A stretch of DNA of 33,314 nucleotides from an uncultured Bacteroidota bacterium (GTDB lineage: Bacteria; Bacteroidota; Bacteroidia; Chitinophagales; Chitinophagaceae): contig CAIJLK010000251.1 in assembly GCA_903821465.1 (NCBI GenBank), forward strand, positions 1 through 33,314, given 5' to 3'. Under the pieces are notes generated by a model. That model was not told the DNA's origin. It did no database searches and worked only from the letters and a program-made list of their open reading frames with translations. The position numbers and the translations under genes were made by a program. Positions 16,310 through 23,373 of the stretch are shown here, one piece after another (the stretch's first letter is position 1; every line of letters starts with the position of its first letter).

Positions 16310-17164
16310 ATGGCCTTATTTAGTAGAAACCCAGATTCAGAAAAAGCAGAGATGACCTTTATTGATCATCTTGAAGCATTGCGTTCGCATATTATTCGTT
16401 CTGTTCTGGCTATATTAGTCATGGCTACGGTAATTTTTATTTACCGAGATTTTGTTTTTGATTATATTTTAATGGGGCCTATCAACCCAGACTTTATCAG
16501 CTACAGAGCATTATGCCAATTTAGTCATTGGGCTTATATGGGAGATGCCCTATGTATGCCTCCCGTAAAAGTTGAAATGCAAACTACCACTTTCGGTGGA
16601 CAGTTTTTAGGAGCCATTTCTATTGCTTTAGTGGGTGGGGTCATTGCCGCTTTTCCTTATATATTTTGGGAGTTCTGGCGTTTTGTGAAACCGGCTTTAA
16701 AAGACAAAGAAACAAAAAATACCAAGTTTATTATTTTTTGGGTGTCGTTCTTCTTCTTTTGCGGCGCAGCTTTTGGCTTCTTCTTACTCGGGCCCTTTAC
16801 TTTTAATTTCCTCGGAGGATTCCATTTGGGAACTCAAAATTTCTTGATTACGCGTCCTACACTATCTGATTATTTAGATAATTTAACGAATATTATTTTG
16901 GGTTGTGGATTGGCATTTGAATTGCCTGTACTTGCCTTTATCCTAACCAAGATCGGCATCATTACTCCTAAATTTCTACGCACTACTCGTAAATATGCGA
17001 TAGTGGTGATACTAATCATCGCTGCATTTATTACGCCTAGTCCGGATTGGATGAGCCAAACCATCGTATTTATCCCACTATTCTTATTGTATGAATTAAG
17101 TATTCTTGTTTCAGCCAGAGTATTTAAAGAACAACAAAACAAGGAAAATGAAGAATGGAGTTAA
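16310..17164 (+). CDS. tatC: Sec-independent (Tat) translocase subunit TatC
   Basis: A 284-residue integral membrane protein with six predicted helices, the receptor for twin-arginine signal peptides. The family marks are visible: FIDHLEALRSHIIR (E22 of the conserved HLEELR-type motif) at the cytoplasmic N-terminus, AFPYIFWEFWRFVKPAL (about 114-130), and the GLAFELPV block with the conserved intramembrane E204. It ends with TPSPDWMSQTIVFIPLFLLYELSI. The first periplasmic loop (about 50-95) is longer than in E. coli and holds two cysteines (C69, C82), as in many Bacteroidota proteins. tatA is not adjacent. The protein starting at the left window edge has a twin-arginine leader and would be a client. 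Confidence 0.95.
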   Translation: MALFSRNPDSEKAEMTFIDHLEALRSHIIRSVLAILVMATVIFIYRDFVFDYILMGPINPDFISYRALCQFSHWAYMGDALCMPPVKVEMQTTTFGGQFLGAISIALVGGVIAAFPYIFWEFWRFVKPALKDKETKNTKFIIFWVSFFFFCGAAFGFFLLGPFTFNFLGGFHLGTQNFLITRPTLSDYLDNLTNIILGCGLAFELPVLAFILTKIGIITPKFLRTTRKYAIVVILIIAAFITPSPDWMSQTIVFIPLFLLYELSILVSARVFKEQQNKENEEWS

Positions 17165-17170
17165 TGATCA

Positions 17171-17190
17171 GGGTATGAAAATGCCCCTTT
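17171..17190 (+). terminator. weak hairpin after tatC
   Basis: GGGTAT-GAAA-ATGCCC forms a six-pair stem with one G-T wobble and a GAAA loop, followed by a short CTTTAA. It lies seven bases after the tatC stop. The stem is short and the T run poor, so this is a tentative call. Confidence 0.3.
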
Positions 17191-17257
17191 AACCATTCAA
17201 CCTTTTTTTAAATAGCGTAGCTACAAATTTTTAACTTCATATCTTAAAATTAGATCG

Positions 17258-17713
17258 ATGCCATTTGTATTCGACAGCACTAAACCTATTGCTATAGGTA
17301 GCGACCATGCAGGTATAGAGTATAAAGCCCTACTAGTAAAATGGTTGACAGAAAAAGGAATGCCTGTTAAAGATTTTGGAACTTATACAGCCGACTCGGT
17401 TGATTATCCCGATTATGCACACGCAGTTTCTACCGCCGTTGAAAAGCAGGAAGTTGCATTTGGAATTTTACTTTGCGGATCTGCTAATGGTGTTGCTATG
17501 ACAGCCAATAAACATGCTGGCATTCGTGCGGGACTTTGCTGGCAGAACGATGTGGCATTACTTGTTCGTCAGCATAATAATGCTAATATCATTTGTATCC
17601 CAGCCCGTTTTGTTTCTTATTTTGTTGCACAACAAATGGTGGAAACCTTTATGAGCACTGCTTTTGAAGGTGGCCGACATGCTACTCGCGTAAATAAAAT
17701 GACCTGCTCTTAA
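17258..17713 (+). CDS. rpiB: ribose 5-phosphate isomerase B
   Basis: A 151-residue RpiB/LacAB-family isomerase interconverting ribose 5-phosphate and ribulose 5-phosphate. The start IAIGSDHAG carries D16-H17, and LLCGSANGVAMTANKHAGIRAG has the catalytic C73 with S75 where E. coli has Thr. H106 lies in RQHNNANII, and the end GGRHATRVNKM gives the phosphate-binding R140. The CGSANG form is slightly different from the CGTGIG of Proteobacteria; I recall a similar CGSGNG in Bacteroidota. Cytoplasmic, no signal. The peptidase gene follows after 13 bases, so the two may share a transcript although their functions are unrelated. Confidence 0.93.
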   Translation: MPFVFDSTKPIAIGSDHAGIEYKALLVKWLTEKGMPVKDFGTYTADSVDYPDYAHAVSTAVEKQEVAFGILLCGSANGVAMTANKHAGIRAGLCWQNDVALLVRQHNNANIICIPARFVSYFVAQQMVETFMSTAFEGGRHATRVNKMTCS

Positions 17714-17726
17714 TAAAAACTATCAC

Positions 17727-19274
17727 ATGAAAAAACTGTTATTGATTTGCTTGCCATTGTTAGGTACCATGGCATTCGCTCAAACTCCTTCAGATGTTGC
17801 AAAATTCGGCAGCATCATTAACCAACAAAATTTAAAACAAAAATTGTCGATCATTGCTTCAGCTGAAATGGAAGGCAGAGAAACTGCTTCTCCCGGACAG
17901 AAAAGAGCTGCTGCTTATATCGAGTCGGAATTTAAGAGAATGGGACTAAAGCCAGGTAATGGCGATAGCTACCAGCAAGTATATCCAGTTTATCAAGACG
18001 CATTAATTACAAAATCATTCTCTATTAACGGACGTCCATTTGCATGGGATCAGGATTTTAGTTTCAGTCTGCAAACTATTTCAACTGGCGATTGGAATTT
18101 TGCGAAAGCAGTTTTTGCGGGATATGGTATTGTTGATTCAGCTAAACAGATCAATGACTATGCAGACTTAGATGTAAAAGGCAAATTGGTATTTGTTTTA
18201 GAAGGATCTGGTACTGCTACTGCAACGCCTGCTCAGGGTGGGATGCGTGCTATGATGTCTAACCCTGCATCTCCAACTATGAAAATGCGTGCTGCTATTG
18301 CAAAAGGTGCTGCGGGTTTATTAATCATCTCTGCTGATTTTCCAAAGAAAGTAGCTTCACTTACTAAAGGAAATATGTACCTGAAAGCTAATGCCAACAA
18401 TGGTTTCTTGATGGCAACTGTTTCTGCAGATGTTGCAACTGCCATGACTGGTCGCTCTGAAAAACTAAGCATCGAACAAATCAAATCTTTAAAGAAAACT
18501 GATTATGTTTCTGAAATAAAACTATCTGCTGCAAAAACAACAGTGAATTTAGAGAGCAGCAATGTAATTGCCATTCTTCCTGGTACTGATAAAAAAGATG
18601 AGTATTTAATGCTAACCGGTCACTATGACCATTTAGGTAAAAGAGGTGATGTGATCTATTACGGAGCCGACGATGATGGCTCTGGAACAGTTGGTGTAAT
18701 GCAGATGGCAGAAGCCTTTACAGCAGCAGCTAAGAAAGGAAAGGGTCCGCGTAGAAATATTGTGTTCATGACTGTTAGTGGAGAAGAAAAAGGATTATGG
18801 GGTTCTGATTATTATTCAGAGCATCCTATTTATCCGATGGATAAAACAACTGCTGATTTGAATACAGATATGGTGGGAAGAATTGATACAGAACGCAAAA
18901 CTGCAGATTCTGCAAATACAGTATATGTAATCGGACATGATAAATTAAGTTCTGAATTACAGTCGATCAATGAAGCTGCAAACAAATTATCAAGCAACTT
19001 GGTTTTGGATTATAAATACGATGATCCAGCAGATAAGAACAATATCTATTACAGAAGCGATCACTACAACTTCGCTAAGAAAGGTGTTCCTATTTTATTC
19101 TTCTATGATGGTATGTTACAAGCAGACTACCACAAACCAACAGACACCATCGATAAAATTAATTTTGACCTCATGCAAAAGCGTGTTTTGATGATCTTCT
19201 ACACAGCATGGGAAATCGCTAATCGCGATAATATGCTGAAGCGGGATATGAAACTAAATATGCCATCAAGGTAG
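17727..19274 (+). CDS. secreted M28-family zinc peptidase
   Basis: 515 residues with a signal peptide (1-19, MAFAQ end). A protease-associated (PA-like) domain insert (about 115-270) precedes the catalytic M28 domain (about 285-500). The two-zinc site can be read: H299 in LTGHYDHLG, bridging D315 in YYGADDDGSG, general base E353 and ligand E354 in SGEEKG, D381 in NTDMVGR, and H446 in RSDHYNF. All five positions match the family, so the enzyme should be active, as an aminopeptidase or carboxypeptidase in the periplasm or outside. It follows rpiB closely. The stop codon is directly joined to a GTGAAGAG repeat block and then to a strong hairpin terminator. Confidence 0.93.
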   Translation: MKKLLLICLPLLGTMAFAQTPSDVAKFGSIINQQNLKQKLSIIASAEMEGRETASPGQKRAAAYIESEFKRMGLKPGNGDSYQQVYPVYQDALITKSFSINGRPFAWDQDFSFSLQTISTGDWNFAKAVFAGYGIVDSAKQINDYADLDVKGKLVFVLEGSGTATATPAQGGMRAMMSNPASPTMKMRAAIAKGAAGLLIISADFPKKVASLTKGNMYLKANANNGFLMATVSADVATAMTGRSEKLSIEQIKSLKKTDYVSEIKLSAAKTTVNLESSNVIAILPGTDKKDEYLMLTGHYDHLGKRGDVIYYGADDDGSGTVGVMQMAEAFTAAAKKGKGPRRNIVFMTVSGEEKGLWGSDYYSEHPIYPMDKTTADLNTDMVGRIDTERKTADSANTVYVIGHDKLSSELQSINEAANKLSSNLVLDYKYDDPADKNNIYYRSDHYNFAKKGVPILFFYDGMLQADYHKPTDTIDKINFDLMQKRVLMIFYTAWEIANRDNMLKRDMKLNMPSR

Positions 19275-19309
19275 TGAAGAGATAAGAGATAAAAGTGAAG
19301 AGTGAAGAG
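19274..19309 (+). repeat. GTGAAGAG/GATAAAA intergenic repeat, copy 1
   Basis: Units GTGAAGAG and GATAAGA/GATAAAA repeat with small changes. The block starts at the last base of the peptidase stop codon. Related blocks occur at 19391-19419 (opposite strand) and 29606-29658. Confidence 0.7.
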
Positions 19310-19315
19310 AAAATC

Positions 19316-19357
19316 AAAAAGGGTGAAAGCGAGGTATACCTACTTTCACCCTTTTTT
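19316..19357. terminator. bidirectional terminator between M28 peptidase and DHS-like gene
   Basis: A perfect 14-base stem (AAAAAGGGTGAAAG at 19316-19329, mate at 19343-19356) with A and T runs on the two sides, so it can end transcription from both converging genes. The loop contains the palindrome AGGTATACCT. Repeat blocks of opposite orientation flank the hairpin. Confidence 0.85.
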
Positions 19358-19390
19358 CAATTAACTTTAATCCTATAAACTTTCCAGCCC

Positions 19391-19419
19391 CTCTTCACTC
19401 TTAACTCTTAACTCTTCAC
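19391..19419 (-). repeat. GTGAAGAG-type intergenic repeat, copy 2 (inverted)
   Basis: On the minus strand the block reads GTGAAGAG, TTAAGAG, TTAAGAG, TGAAGAG. It faces copy 1 across the terminator, so the two could pair and extend the hairpin. Confidence 0.65.
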
Positions 19420-19427
19420 TTAATTTC

Positions 19428-20402
19428 TTACCATCCGAGCAAATACGCGAAAATCAACGGAACTACGATGGTCGCATCGCTTTCTACTATGTATTTTGGT
19501 GTATGAATGTCGAGCTTGCCCCAAGTAATTTTTTCGTTGGGAACAGCACCTGAATAAGATCCGTAAGAAGTGGTTGAATCGCTCACCTGACAGAAGTAAC
19601 TCCAGAAAGGAACATCATGCCATTCCAGATCTTGGTACATCATCGGAACAACACAGATCGGAAAATCACCTGCAATGCCTCCACCTACTTGAAAGAATCC
19701 TATTCCCTTACCGCCACTATTGGCACGGTACCATTCAGTTAACCATACCATATATTCAATACCACTTTTAACGGTACTTGCTTTCAACTCATTTTTGATC
19801 ACATAGCTAGCGAAGATATTTCCGGTTGTACTGTCTTCCCAACCTGGAACCACGATCGGCAGGTTTTTCTCAGCTGCAGCAATGATCCAGCTATTCTTTG
19901 GATCAATCTCATAGTATTGTTCCAATTCACCCGATAATACAGTCTTATATAAAAACTCATGCGGAAAATAGCGCTCTCCAGCAGCTTCTGCATCCTTCCA
20001 CTGCTTTACCAAGTGCTTTTGCAATCTTCGGAAAGCTTCTTCTTCTGGAATACAGGTATCAGTTACACGGTTATAATGGTTCTCTAACAGATCCCACTCG
20101 TCCTGCGGCGTTAAATCGCGATAATTTGGTACACGCTTATAGTGACTATGCGCTACCAAATTCATGACGTCTTCCTCCAAGTTTGCACCAGTACAACTGA
20201 TGATGGCAATTTTATCCTGACGGATCATTTCAGCCAAGCTAATTCCTAACTCTGCGGTACTCATAGCACCAGCCAAACTCACCAACATTTTACCACCTTC
20301 CAATAAATGGGTTTCATATCCTTTAGCAGCATCTACCAATGCCGCAGCATTAAAATGGCGATAATGGTGCTGAATAAACTGCGAAACGGGTCCTTTACTC
20401 AT
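19428..20402 (-). CDS. deoxyhypusine synthase-like NAD enzyme (amine substrate unknown)
   Basis: A 324-residue member of the deoxyhypusine synthase (DHS) family. NAD-site blocks LAGAMSTAELG (43-53) and CTGANLEEDV (70-79) match DHS. Near the C-terminus E290 and the WGK motif (W294, K296) line up with human E323, W327 and the catalytic K329. The segment that binds the amine in the human enzyme, GGGVVKHH, is here GGGIAGDF (240-247), so K287 and H288 are replaced by Gly and Asp. Bacteria lack eIF5A, hence true deoxyhypusine formation is unlikely; related bacterial proteins include homospermidine synthases. The substrate here is open. The gene is single, leftward, with a perfect TACTTTTG -7 element and a strong shared terminator. 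Confidence 0.88.
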   Translation of the reverse strand: MSKGPVSQFIQHHYRHFNAAALVDAAKGYETHLLEGGKMLVSLAGAMSTAELGISLAEMIRQDKIAIISCTGANLEEDVMNLVAHSHYKRVPNYRDLTPQDEWDLLENHYNRVTDTCIPEEEAFRRLQKHLVKQWKDAEAAGERYFPHEFLYKTVLSGELEQYYEIDPKNSWIIAAAEKNLPIVVPGWEDSTTGNIFASYVIKNELKASTVKSGIEYMVWLTEWYRANSGGKGIGFFQVGGGIAGDFPICVVPMMYQDLEWHDVPFWSYFCQVSDSTTSYGSYSGAVPNEKITWGKLDIHTPKYIVESDATIVVPLIFAYLLGW

Positions 20403-20436
20403 ATCCTATTTTTTAAATGATTTAATTGATCAGGCG

Positions 20437-20444
20437 CAAAAGTA
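20437..20444 (-). promoter_or_regulatory. -7 promoter element of the DHS-like gene
   Basis: On the minus strand TACTTTTG, an exact TAnnTTTG match, 34 bases before the ATG at 20402. It abuts the GT87 relic, which is read in the opposite direction. Confidence 0.5.
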
Positions 20445-20445
20445 A

Positions 20446-20739
20446 TTTTTTTGCGCGGTTTTCAGGAATCTTCCATTTTTCGGGCTAATCATTGCTCCTT
20501 TTGCTGTTTTACCTACTTTATTGGGTTGCTTTCTTTGGTGTTTGGTATATTATACAACCGCTTCCAAGAACTTGGTTCCCAATCTCATTATTAATTCTAA
20601 CTATATTATCCCCCACAAATTTAGTACCCATGTTATAAGGGAGCTCATTGTTAGATATTCATTGAAAGCCTTACCTTGCTGGATCGTTTGGGTGGCATTA
20701 ATTTATCAATTGTTAAAGAAAGATTTCAGCAGCACATAA
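20446..20739 (+). pseudogene. decayed relic of a GT87-like membrane glycosyltransferase gene
   Basis: This reads as a remnant, not a gene. From about 20464 one frame gives RNLPFFGLIIAPF and LLGCFLWCLV, matching PFFSLIIAPF and VGCFLWCIV (about residues 75-99) of the intact GT87-like gene at 3382-4569. A second frame then gives WYIIQPLP (compare FYAIQQLP) and runs directly into SLLILTILSPTNLVP (compare SLLVFAFILTCLSPTDLIP, near residue 340). After a one-base slip near 20633 the first frame resumes with IRELIVRYSLKALPCWIVW, matching the intact C-terminus. So about 225 central codons and the first 70 are gone and at least two frameshifts exist. Divergence from the intact copy is large, so it is not a recent duplication. 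It lies three bases before the dehydratase gene. Confidence 0.85.
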
Positions 20740-20742
20740 ATC

Positions 20743-21744
20743 ATGAAAAATAAAGTATTAGTCACAGGTGCTGACGGTTTTATCGGATCACATCTAACCG
20801 AGATGCTTGTAAAACAAGGTTACGACGTTCGTGCATTTGCACTCTATAATTCTTTTAACACCTGGGGTTGGCTCGATCATTGCGATCCTGCAGTGAAGGG
20901 AAAATTCGAAGTTTTCATGGGAGATGTAAGAGATCCATATGGCGTTAAAACAGCCATGAAAGGATGCGATACTGTTTTGCATCTCGCTGCTTTGATCGCC
21001 ATTCCTTATTCTTATCATTCACCCGATACTTATGTTGATACCAATATTAAAGGCACACTCAATATTGTACAAGCAGCAAAAGAATTAGAGATCAGAAAAG
21101 TAGTACATACTTCTACAAGTGAAGTTTATGGTACGGCTCGTTTTGTTCCTATCACAGAAGAGCATCCCTTACAAGGTCAATCGCCTTATTCAGCAAGTAA
21201 GATTGGAGCCGACCAAATCGCCTTATCCTTTTATACATCATTCAATACACCAGTTGCAGTTTTAAGACCATTCAATACCTATGGTCCAAGGCAATCAGCC
21301 AGAGCTGTGATCCCAACTATTATTTCTCAGATTGCATCTGGAAAAGAAACCATCAAACTCGGAGCCTTAACGCCAACCAGGGATTTTTCTTTTGTAGAAG
21401 ACACTGCCAATGGATTCATTAAAGCAATGCAATGCGATGCGATCAATGGTACGGTAACCAATGTGGGAAGTGGTTTTGAAATATCGATTTTACATACCGC
21501 AGAACTGATCGCTGAATTGATGGGTAAAGAAATAAAATTTGAATTAGATAGCGATCGTTTAAGACCTGAGAAGAGTGAAGTGGAAAGGCTCTTTGCTAGC
21601 TATGATAAAGCAAAAAGACTCATGAACTGGGAACCGGCCTATGGCGGATTAGAAGGATTCAAAAAAGGATTACAGAAAACGATTGATTGGTTTACCGTTC
21701 CTGAAAACCTGGCTCGTTATAAAACAGACACCTATAATATTTAG
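20743..21744 (+). CDS. NAD-dependent nucleotide-sugar 4,6-dehydratase, LegB-like
   Basis: A 333-residue extended SDR. The NAD loop is GADGFIG (9-15), then HLAALIAIPYSY (80-91). The active site has the dehydratase triad T125-S126-E127 and the Y149-xxx-K153 pair in SPYSASK. The blocks FNTWGWLD, GDVRDPYGVKTAMKG and EVYGTARFVPITEEHPLQGQ are characteristic, as I recall, of the LegB-like group (LLPSF_EDH_00030, TIGR04180), whose studied members act on GDP- or UDP-GlcNAc in legionaminic-type pathways. It starts an operon: a nucleotidyltransferase follows after four bases and another SDR overlaps that. No aminotransferase is present, so the end product is not simply predicted. The GT87 relic ends three bases before the ATG. 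Confidence 0.88.
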   Translation: MKNKVLVTGADGFIGSHLTEMLVKQGYDVRAFALYNSFNTWGWLDHCDPAVKGKFEVFMGDVRDPYGVKTAMKGCDTVLHLAALIAIPYSYHSPDTYVDTNIKGTLNIVQAAKELEIRKVVHTSTSEVYGTARFVPITEEHPLQGQSPYSASKIGADQIALSFYTSFNTPVAVLRPFNTYGPRQSARAVIPTIISQIASGKETIKLGALTPTRDFSFVEDTANGFIKAMQCDAINGTVTNVGSGFEISILHTAELIAELMGKEIKFELDSDRLRPEKSEVERLFASYDKAKRLMNWEPAYGGLEGFKKGLQKTIDWFTVPENLARYKTDTYNI

Positions 21745-21748
21745 CTCA

Positions 21749-22459
21749 ATGAATAAACATGCAGTGATATTGGCTGGTGGTAAAGGAAGCAGGCTTCGCC
21801 CGTATACAGTTGTTTTGCCCAAACCTTTGATGCCCATTGGAGAATACCCCATATTGGAAGTGATCATTCGACAATTGGTTTTGCAGGGGTTTACACAAAT
21901 AACACTTGCTGTAAATCATCAGGCCGAACTAATTGCAGCTTTTTTTGGCGACGGAAGCAAATGGGGAATTTCTATCAACTATTCATTGGAAGATCAGCCA
22001 TTGGGTACCATGGGACCGCTCAAATTGATCAAAGATCTTCCCGATAATTTTTTAGTAATGAATGGTGATATTCTTACTGATCTTGTTTATAAAGATTTTT
22101 ATGAGACACATGTAAACAGTGATGCGCTGTTTAGTATCTCTTCACATGTAAGAGAAGAAAAAATTGATTACGGTGTTTTACAAACTGAGAATCATATTTT
22201 AACTGGCTTTAAAGAAAAACCAACTAAGAGTTTTGAAGTAAGCATGGGAATTTATATGCTTAATAAAAAAGTGTTAGACTATATTCCAGATAATACAGCT
22301 TTTGGTTTTGATCAATTAATGTTATCTCTTTTAGATCAAAAGAAAAACGTTTTTGTAAATACTTACAAAGGACTTTGGTTAGACATTGGAAGACCTGATG
22401 ATTATATAGAAGCAATTGAATGTTTTGATCAATTGAAAGATAAAATCCTTTATGTCTAA
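21749..22459 (+). CDS. sugar-phosphate nucleotidyltransferase
   Basis: A 236-residue NTP-transferase of the mannose-1-phosphate guanylyltransferase/RmlA-like fold. The nucleotide-binding signature is ILAGGKGSRLRP (7-18), followed by LPKPLMPIGEYPILE with the catalytic Lys of PKP, and the metal-binding MNGDILTD. A late LWLDIGRPDDYIEA is the usual closing block. The frame is open to 21683, but that start would overlap the dehydratase and add 22 atypical residues; the ATG at 21749 is four bases past the upstream stop and begins MNKHAVILAGG, so it is chosen. It should make the activated sugar (GDP- or another NDP-) used by its neighbours; the base cannot be read reliably. It overlaps the next SDR by 8 bases. 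Confidence 0.9.
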   Translation: MNKHAVILAGGKGSRLRPYTVVLPKPLMPIGEYPILEVIIRQLVLQGFTQITLAVNHQAELIAAFFGDGSKWGISINYSLEDQPLGTMGPLKLIKDLPDNFLVMNGDILTDLVYKDFYETHVNSDALFSISSHVREEKIDYGVLQTENHILTGFKEKPTKSFEVSMGIYMLNKKVLDYIPDNTAFGFDQLMLSLLDQKKNVFVNTYKGLWLDIGRPDDYIEAIECFDQLKDKILYV

Positions 22460-23312
22460 GATCCTCGTGTCTGGTGCCAATGGCTTTGTAGGTAAAAATC
22501 TTTGCAGAGCATTGAAGCAATTGAATCATGATGTGATTGAGTTGACTAGCAGCGCCGGCGATATTATTGATACAAAGACATGGGAAACCATTCCACCAAC
22601 TGATACTGTAATTCACTTGGCTGCAAAAACTTTTGTTCCTGATAGTTGGAAGAATCCAGATCTGTTTTTGCAAACCAATACACTGGGTACTGTGATGGCT
22701 TTAGAATATTGTAGAAAATACAATGCGAGGATGGTTTTTATTAGCTCCTATCTCTATGGAAATCCCGAAAGTCTTCCGATCCATGAAACCGCAAAAATAG
22801 TTACGCCTAACCCCTATGCGCTTTCAAAAAAAGGGGCAGAAGATTATTGTAAATTCTATGCCGATTCTTTCAATGTAAATATGGTCATTATTCGTCCATT
22901 CAATTTATACGGTTATGGCCAATCAGATAATTTCCTGATTCCCGAAATTATCCTTCAAGTTCTAAAAGGAAAAGAAGTACATGTAAAAGATTTAGAACCT
23001 AAAAGAGATTATATCTATATCGCCGATTTCATTGATGCTATTATCCGTTCTATTGATATGCATCAATTTGAATTATTTAATATTGGTTCAGGAATCAGCT
23101 ACTCTGTAGGCGAGATCATTCAAATGATTCAGGATATCTGTGGCACAGCTATTCCCGTAATTAGTAGTGCCGAAAAAAGACCTGCAGAGATCATGGATAC
23201 CGTTGCAGATATTTCAAAAGCAAAGGAATTACTGAATTGGACGCCTACTACAAGCATCTACGACGGACTTTCCGCGATTGTTCAACTTTATAAGCAAGCA
23301 CAGCAAGCATAG
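22452..23312 (+). CDS. NAD-dependent epimerase/dehydratase (SDR)
   Basis: A 286-residue extended SDR. The cofactor loop is GANGFVG (8-14), HLAAKTFVPDSW at about 55-66, the catalytic Ser in FISSYLYGN (98-99), and Y122-xxx-K126 in NPYALSKK. The RPFNLYGYGQSDNFLIPEI and DYIYIADFIDAI blocks are typical of nucleotide-sugar epimerases and reductases. It lacks a T-D/S-E dehydratase triad, so it is more likely a 4-reductase or epimerase acting on the keto-sugar made by the first gene. That would give a deoxy-sugar route of dehydratase, reductase and nucleotidyltransferase. It overlaps the nucleotidyltransferase by 8 bases; the next gene is 61 bases away with its own promoter-like element. Confidence 0.88.
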   Translation: MSKILVSGANGFVGKNLCRALKQLNHDVIELTSSAGDIIDTKTWETIPPTDTVIHLAAKTFVPDSWKNPDLFLQTNTLGTVMALEYCRKYNARMVFISSYLYGNPESLPIHETAKIVTPNPYALSKKGAEDYCKFYADSFNVNMVIIRPFNLYGYGQSDNFLIPEIILQVLKGKEVHVKDLEPKRDYIYIADFIDAIIRSIDMHQFELFNIGSGISYSVGEIIQMIQDICGTAIPVISSAEKRPAEIMDTVADISKAKELLNWTPTTSIYDGLSAIVQLYKQAQQA

Positions 23313-23347
23313 TTACACAGAGCATTGGCTGGTTAGTAAATAAGTTT

Positions 23348-23355
23348 TAGCTTTA
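23348..23355 (+). promoter_or_regulatory. -7-like element TAGCTTTA before the GtrB-like gene
   Basis: One mismatch to TAnnTTTG, 18 bases before the ATG, with TTGG about 20 bases upstream in the -33 position. It may give the second half of the glycan region its own start. Confidence 0.35.
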
Positions 23356-23373
23356 CAAATAACAGTCTGACTA

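Noticed and set aside
19274..19419. A CRISPR array
   Set aside because: The units are 7-8 bases, degenerate and without unique spacers; no cas gene is near.
19428..20402. A first impression that the DHS homologue had lost its catalytic lysine
   Set aside because: The lysine that forms the imine in human DHS is in the WGK motif (K329), and this is conserved as K296; only the GGGVVKHH segment is altered.
20521..20739. An open frame of 72 codons from a TTG that could be called a small hypothetical protein
   Set aside because: Its sequence and the sequence just upstream match parts of a GT87-like protein in changing frames, so it is a relic.
22260..22673. A 137-codon open frame on the minus strand
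   Set aside because: It lies antisense to the well-supported nucleotidyltransferase and SDR genes, with no family-like sequence.
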